Assembly: GCF_900169505.1 (NCBI RefSeq)
Contig: NZ_LT827021.1
Coordinates: forward strand, 2,883,400-2,947,399
DNA: 64,000 nt
Reading direction: 5' to 3'
From: Arabiibacter massiliensis
GTDB taxonomy: Bacteria; Actinomycetota; Coriobacteriia; Coriobacteriales; Eggerthellaceae
How positions within the stretch are numbered: the stretch's first letter is position 1; each line of letters begins with the position of its first letter. Below are positions 60,791 through 64,000 of this stretch, one piece after another. The position numbers were made by a program, and so were the translations under genes. The notes beneath the pieces were generated by a model that searched no databases, was not told the origin of the DNA, and saw nothing but the letters and a program-made list of their open reading frames with translations.

Positions 60791-61426
60791 CTATTGAAAC
60801 ATGGCATCGACATCTTCGACAGTCATCGCATAGCTTTCGAATCCGCAAACATCGTGTCTTGTCGTAATAGAGCCAGTCTCGAAAAGCTTCGAAATGTCGT
60901 TGGGCACGTCGCGGCAATTCGGATCCGAGTGGTCTGCCAGCTGGCCATGCCAATAGTCTCCGATACGCTTAGCGAAAAGCAGGTTCACGTAATACAACCC
61001 GGCGAGCGCCTTAAGCGCATTCTCGAAACAGCCAAACTCGAAATTCGCAGCGCGATCGTGTTTGACCTTGTTGTGGTCGCTCCACCACTTCGGAGCGCTG
61101 CTCGGCGTCATTCCGGAGAACGGCTTCAGCTCGATCGCCTCCGCTCCGCGAACGACTTCGATCACCGCCTCCGAGTCGAACAAGCTGTCGGAAATCAGGC
61201 TGCTCGCATAGTTGGGGAATCTCGGCTCTTCTGGATAGACGTACATCGCCTTCGCAATCGACTCGAACAACTCGCATGTCATGAGGAGCTGGCGAATGAT
61301 CTTCTCAGAGCATGTTCCGAAGTTCGATCGCCTTAAGGCGACGTAATCCAGCAGGGTCAGGAACTCGCGCTCGCAAAGAAGATACGGCTCCCAGTGGCAC
61401 GCCAAAAACTCTCGTCGTTCGATCAT
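60791..61426 (-). CDS. HEPN-like protein of unknown function
   Basis: The product has 211 residues, mostly helical. The segment WWSDHNKVKHDRAANFEFGC has the NxxxH/K-like pattern common to HEPN nucleases, but a complete RxxxxH cannot be confirmed. It lies 27 bp downstream of the AbiEii stop in the same direction. It could be a nuclease or AbiV-like defence protein. Confidence 0.45.
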   Translation of the reverse strand: MIERREFLACHWEPYLLCEREFLTLLDYVALRRSNFGTCSEKIIRQLLMTCELFESIAKAMYVYPEEPRFPNYASSLISDSLFDSEAVIEVVRGAEAIELKPFSGMTPSSAPKWWSDHNKVKHDRAANFEFGCFENALKALAGLYYVNLLFAKRIGDYWHGQLADHSDPNCRDVPNDISKLFETGSITTRHDVCGFESYAMTVEDVDAMFQ

Positions 61427-61453
61427 GGTGTGCCTTTCGCGAGTTCGGGTCGG

Positions 61454-62419
61454 TTAAAAGAGGGTTCTTGGATCGAATGCGGGGCTCGGCAACTCGGATA
61501 TCATGCGTATGACCAAGCTCCGATCCCTCGCGTCAGACTTGGCAACGACGGCTTCATCATCATCGAGGTCAGAAAGGAAGGCATAAGCCGTCATCACGGC
61601 GTCGGAGAGTTCTTTCGCGGAGGGAGCGGGAACCGCCAATGCGCCGATATCCTCCGCGTCGAAGTCGTCCCCCGATCGATCGCGCAGCCATCGACCGGGT
61701 TTGAAAACCGACCCAGCATGCCCCGGCTTCCAGTGCGTTGCGCCCGCATGCATACCGTTGGTGTCTACCCATATCTTCAGCACAGAGAGCTTGCGGATAA
61801 GCGCCTTGTCCAGGAAGCGTTCGACGCTCGGAGTGGATGCGATCCACCTGAGGTCGTATAGGTCGCGTGCCGTTGTCGTCCGATTAAGACGCGCGATCTT
61901 TTCAGAAATGTTCTCTTCGAGCCGCAGGGTCTTGATTCTCGGCAACGGATCTTCTCCGTATTGTGCATGGATAGGCAAGGGAACCCAATCCCTTTCAGCA
62001 GGCAAGATCCACGGAGACGGTGAGAAGTCGAGCTTCGTTGCGAGGGTTGGTGCATCGACAAATGGGCTGGCGAACGTTACCGACCATTTGCCGCGCCGCT
62101 CGCTCACCCCATATTTGAATGGTTCGATCTCGAGGCCGTCGACCTCTGTCACGAAGGCGAGCGCAGCCTCGTCAGGATCGATGCTCGCGTCTGCAACGGC
62201 GAAGTCGAGATCGAGGGAGAATCGGCCCTCGCGTCCCGCGTAGAGCTTTCTGATAGCCGTTCCGCCTTTTATGGCGAGGCTGTCCAGCAAGCCGCAAGAG
62301 TGCAGGTGGCGCAGCAGAAGATCCTGCGCGATGTCCACGACGGCTGCCTCCCTGCCCTGTGCTCCCGCATTCGCCGGCGTATGTCGCGCGACGTGTCCTA
62401 TCCGGATGTTCGCGGTCAT
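61454..62419 (-). CDS. AbiEii nucleotidyltransferase toxin (type IV TA)
   Basis: The product has 321 residues. The nucleotidyltransferase core is GLLDSLAIKGGTAIRKLY (GGT) and RFSLDLDFAVAD (DxD). Downstream are EENISEKIARLNRTTTARDL and YDLRWIASTP, conserved in AbiEii/AbiGii toxins. Its start overlaps the antitoxin stop (ATGA). Unlike the copy at 43977, it looks intact. Confidence 0.9.
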   Translation of the reverse strand: MTANIRIGHVARHTPANAGAQGREAAVVDIAQDLLLRHLHSCGLLDSLAIKGGTAIRKLYAGREGRFSLDLDFAVADASIDPDEAALAFVTEVDGLEIEPFKYGVSERRGKWSVTFASPFVDAPTLATKLDFSPSPWILPAERDWVPLPIHAQYGEDPLPRIKTLRLEENISEKIARLNRTTTARDLYDLRWIASTPSVERFLDKALIRKLSVLKIWVDTNGMHAGATHWKPGHAGSVFKPGRWLRDRSGDDFDAEDIGALAVPAPSAKELSDAVMTAYAFLSDLDDDEAVVAKSDARDRSLVIRMISELPSPAFDPRTLF

Positions 62420-63234
62420 CTCGCATCCTCCAATTCTGCCGGGTCGAAGGGGAGCAGCGTGTCCGATATCTTCCACCGCTCGTCGTTTCGCACTGCGGCG
62501 CCTCGCGGGCCGAAGCGGTTTTTCGCCGACGGGGGATATGCCTTGCGGATGGCCTCCGCGATGTCCGGCCTCATACCCTGCAGAAGGTAGCCGGTGCGAG
62601 CTGCGACGGAGGAGGGGCGTCCTCCGAGCTCCTCGATCGCCTTGTCGACGTTCATTTCGCAGGTCACGTCGGGAAGCCATTCAAGCGCGCCGCTCCACGA
62701 CCTCACGGCGCTGGGTTTTGCTGCCATGTGGACGACGATGGCCTCAGGGGCGAGGCAGGGAGATCCTTTGGCCGTTGCGAGGGGCAGGTTGGAGCGAAAC
62801 GACAGGGCGCGAACCCCGCTGGGCGTTTTCCATGTAGGGATGCCGTCGGCGAAGGCGGCCTCGATGCGTGCGGGAACGCGGTCGGCCACCCCGAGCGCCC
62901 AAGCTGCGGTCTGCATGGTGAGCGCGCATTCGGCCTCAGGGTGCGCGGCTTTCATCGATGCGAACGGCAAGAGTGGATCGAAGCTCGAGTAGGGCCCCGC
63001 GACCTCTGCGGGAGCGAACTCCCAAACGCCCCGCTGCCCGGTCTCGAGGAGCCATCCTCTGTCGCGGAGCCTTGCCGCCACCACCTTGGCCGGCGATTTG
63101 ATGCCCGCCTCCTCCAGAATGGAGGCGAGATAGGAGGCGGTCACGAGCTCCGGGCGTTCAAGCTCAAGGCGTTCGAGCACGGGTGCCATTCGCGTCGAGA
63201 TATTTCGTGTCATATGTCCATAGTTAGTTACCAT
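62416..63234 (-). CDS. AbiEi-type antitoxin (type IV TA), second system
   Basis: The product has about 272 residues. An N-terminal winged helix (VLERLELERPELVTASYLAS, RLRDRGWLLETGQRG) is followed by the AbiEi C-terminal domain (ALTMQTAAWALGVADRVPAR and RPSSVAARTGYLLQGM). The start at 63234 lies within the operator palindrome and close to a TATACT -10 on the minus strand, so translation may be leaderless; an ATG at 63213 is the alternative. Confidence 0.82.
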   Translation of the reverse strand: MVTNYGHMTRNISTRMAPVLERLELERPELVTASYLASILEEAGIKSPAKVVAARLRDRGWLLETGQRGVWEFAPAEVAGPYSSFDPLLPFASMKAAHPEAECALTMQTAAWALGVADRVPARIEAAFADGIPTWKTPSGVRALSFRSNLPLATAKGSPCLAPEAIVVHMAAKPSAVRSWSGALEWLPDVTCEMNVDKAIEELGGRPSSVAARTGYLLQGMRPDIAEAIRKAYPPSAKNRFGPRGAAVRNDERWKISDTLLPFDPAELEDAR

Positions 63235-63245
63235 ATCTGTAACTA
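63225..63245. promoter_or_regulatory. AbiE operator, second system
   Basis: TAGTTAC (63225-63231) and GTAACTA (63239-63245) form a perfect 7-bp inverted repeat with a 7-base spacer over the start codon. Minus-strand TATACT overlaps its right edge. It parallels the 9-bp palindrome before the first system. Confidence 0.65.
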
Positions 63246-63285
63246 GTATATAATATTTGACATGATCACGAAAGGCCATTGCAAC

Positions 63286-63319
63286 AAAAAAGCCGCCCCC
63301 GGCGCTCCCCGGGGGCGGC
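63286..63319 (-). terminator. Terminator of the FKBP gene
   Basis: GCCGCCCCC and GGGGGCGGC arms; on the minus strand the hairpin is followed by TTTTTT. It stands after the FKBP stop at 63347. Confidence 0.9.
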
Positions 63320-63346
63320 TCTCAACATGCGGCAAGCTCGCGCTCG

Positions 63347-63775
63347 CTAGCCCGCAACCTCGACCAGCGTGATCTCGAACGTCAAATCCTGGCCCGCCAG
63401 TTCGTGGTTCATGTCGAACGTCGCGACGCCGTCCTCGATGGAGCGCACGAACACGGGGAAGGGCTGGCCGCCCTGGCCCATCATGTAGATGGTCTGCCCC
63501 ACGGGAAGCTGGTCGCCGTTGGGGATCTGGTCCACCGGCACCTTCTGCACCATGCCCTCATCGCGCTCGCCGTAGGCCTCGGCGGCGGGGATGCGCACGG
63601 TCTTCGTCTCGCCCTGCGCCATGTCCTTCACGGCGTTGTCGAAGCCGGGGATCATCTGGCCGGCCATGCACGTGAACTCGATGGGCTCGCCGCGGTCGAC
63701 CGAGGAGTCGAACTTCGAGCCGTCGTCAAGCGTTCCCGTGTAGTGGACCTTGACCTTCTTGCCTTCGTTGCTCAT
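63347..63775 (-). CDS. SlyD-like FKBP-type peptidyl-prolyl isomerase
   Basis: The product has 142 residues, starting MSNEGKKVKVHYTGTLDDGS. FTCMAGQMIPGFDNAVKDMA and NHELAGQDLTFEITLVE with an inserted-in-flap segment are SlyD-type. It speeds proline isomerisation in folding proteins. AGGAG precedes the start, within a GGAGCTCC palindrome. A second paralog follows upstream. Confidence 0.93.
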   Translation of the reverse strand: MSNEGKKVKVHYTGTLDDGSKFDSSVDRGEPIEFTCMAGQMIPGFDNAVKDMAQGETKTVRIPAAEAYGERDEGMVQKVPVDQIPNGDQLPVGQTIYMMGQGGQPFPVFVRSIEDGVATFDMNHELAGQDLTFEITLVEVAG

Positions 63776-63878
63776 TGAGGAGCTCCTTTTCATTGGGAAA
63801 ACGATGCCCCCAGTCTACCCGAGCGCCCCGCCCGCCCGCTCGCTCGCGGCCAACTTGCTCCAAGTCGCCACAAGTCCG

Positions 63879-64000
63879 TCAACCACACGTCCGGCCCGGC
63901 AGGTCGCTCACGTCCAGCAGCGTGATCTCGAAGTTCAGCGCCCGCCCCACGGCCTCGTGGTTCAGGTCGAACACCGCTCGCTCCTCGTCCAGCTCCACGA
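63879..64000 (-). CDS. Second FKBP/SlyD paralog, C-terminal end only
   Basis: The last 40 codons: VFDLNHEAVGRALNFEITLL and the end DVSDLPGRTCG. The NHE-xG-xL-x-FEI-T pattern matches the preceding FKBP. The rest lies outside the window. It suggests a tandem pair of SlyD-like genes in the same direction. Confidence 0.82.
   Translation of the reverse strand, partial: VELDEERAVFDLNHEAVGRALNFEITLLDVSDLPGRTCG

Overview
The window is chromosomal DNA from a high-GC, anaerobic Gram-positive bacterium. It most resembles the Coriobacteriia, family Eggerthellaceae (Eggerthella/Gordonibacter-like). The evidence is a full Rnf complex with its own flavin transferase, a Tat-exported lipoprotein-like flavoprotein divergent from a 12-TM LuxR regulator, a Shine-Dalgarno-rich GC-rich gene style, and T-box control of pheST. 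No tRNA, rRNA, CRISPR array or phage was seen. Species assignment is inference only.

Layout. 1-2.5 kb: the end of an AzgA-type purine permease, a zinc-ribbon membrane protein, an NTF2-like protein and a steroid-dehydrogenase-like SDR. 2.7-9.9 kb (minus strand): rnfC-D-G-E-A-B, then apbE, a NusG-domain-II protein and a Gx transporter, all tightly coupled. Together they form a ferredoxin:NAD ion pump and its FMN-attaching enzyme. 10-19 kb: small metabolic and regulatory genes, including a LytTR/DUF3021 pair, a UcpA-like SDR and a YjdF-family gene behind a probable yjdF riboswitch. This stretch also has a coupled cluster of HTH/zinc-ribbon, MmcQ, GyrI-like and radical SAM genes. 19-27.7 kb: a repeat-rich cell-wall-anchored surface protein, a proline racemase family enzyme, regulators, an acetyltransferase, a class A beta-lactamase-fold serine hydrolase and a coiled-coil/RlpA-like secreted protein. 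27.8-32 kb: a T-box leader and pheS-pheT. 32-43 kb: AlbA/ATPase regulators with conspicuous upstream repeats, DegV, a DUF4143 ATPase, a DedA-like protein, methionine aminopeptidase, and the flavoprotein/LuxR pair.

43.2-59.6 kb is the most interesting part. A decayed AbiE toxin-antitoxin pair is followed by a small serine recombinase. Directly downstream lie two 26-bp hix-like sites in inverted orientation flanking a promoter-bearing 103-bp segment. After these come two specialised NusG paralogs with a 22-bp perfect hairpin between them, and then a capsule/exopolysaccharide operon. The operon holds a priming sugar transferase, glycosyltransferases, an EpsG-like polymerase, two TupA-like ATP-grasp proteins, a Wzx-like flippase, acetyltransferases, an SGNH hydrolase, a UDP-glucuronate epimerase and a UDP-glucose dehydrogenase. 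Three long poly-G tracts (G12, G10, G10) sit in a leader ORF before the priming transferase and inside two tailoring genes. The whole reads as a multilayer phase-variable capsule locus: promoter inversion, processive antitermination and slipped-strand tracts. The inner genes (about 47.7-54.5 kb) are visibly AT-richer than their flanks, which suggests transfer.

59.6-64 kb: degenerate sequence, an integrase-core-like small protein, a HEPN-like protein of unknown function, an intact AbiEi/AbiEii pair with its own operator, an FKBP-type isomerase and the end of a second FKBP paralog.
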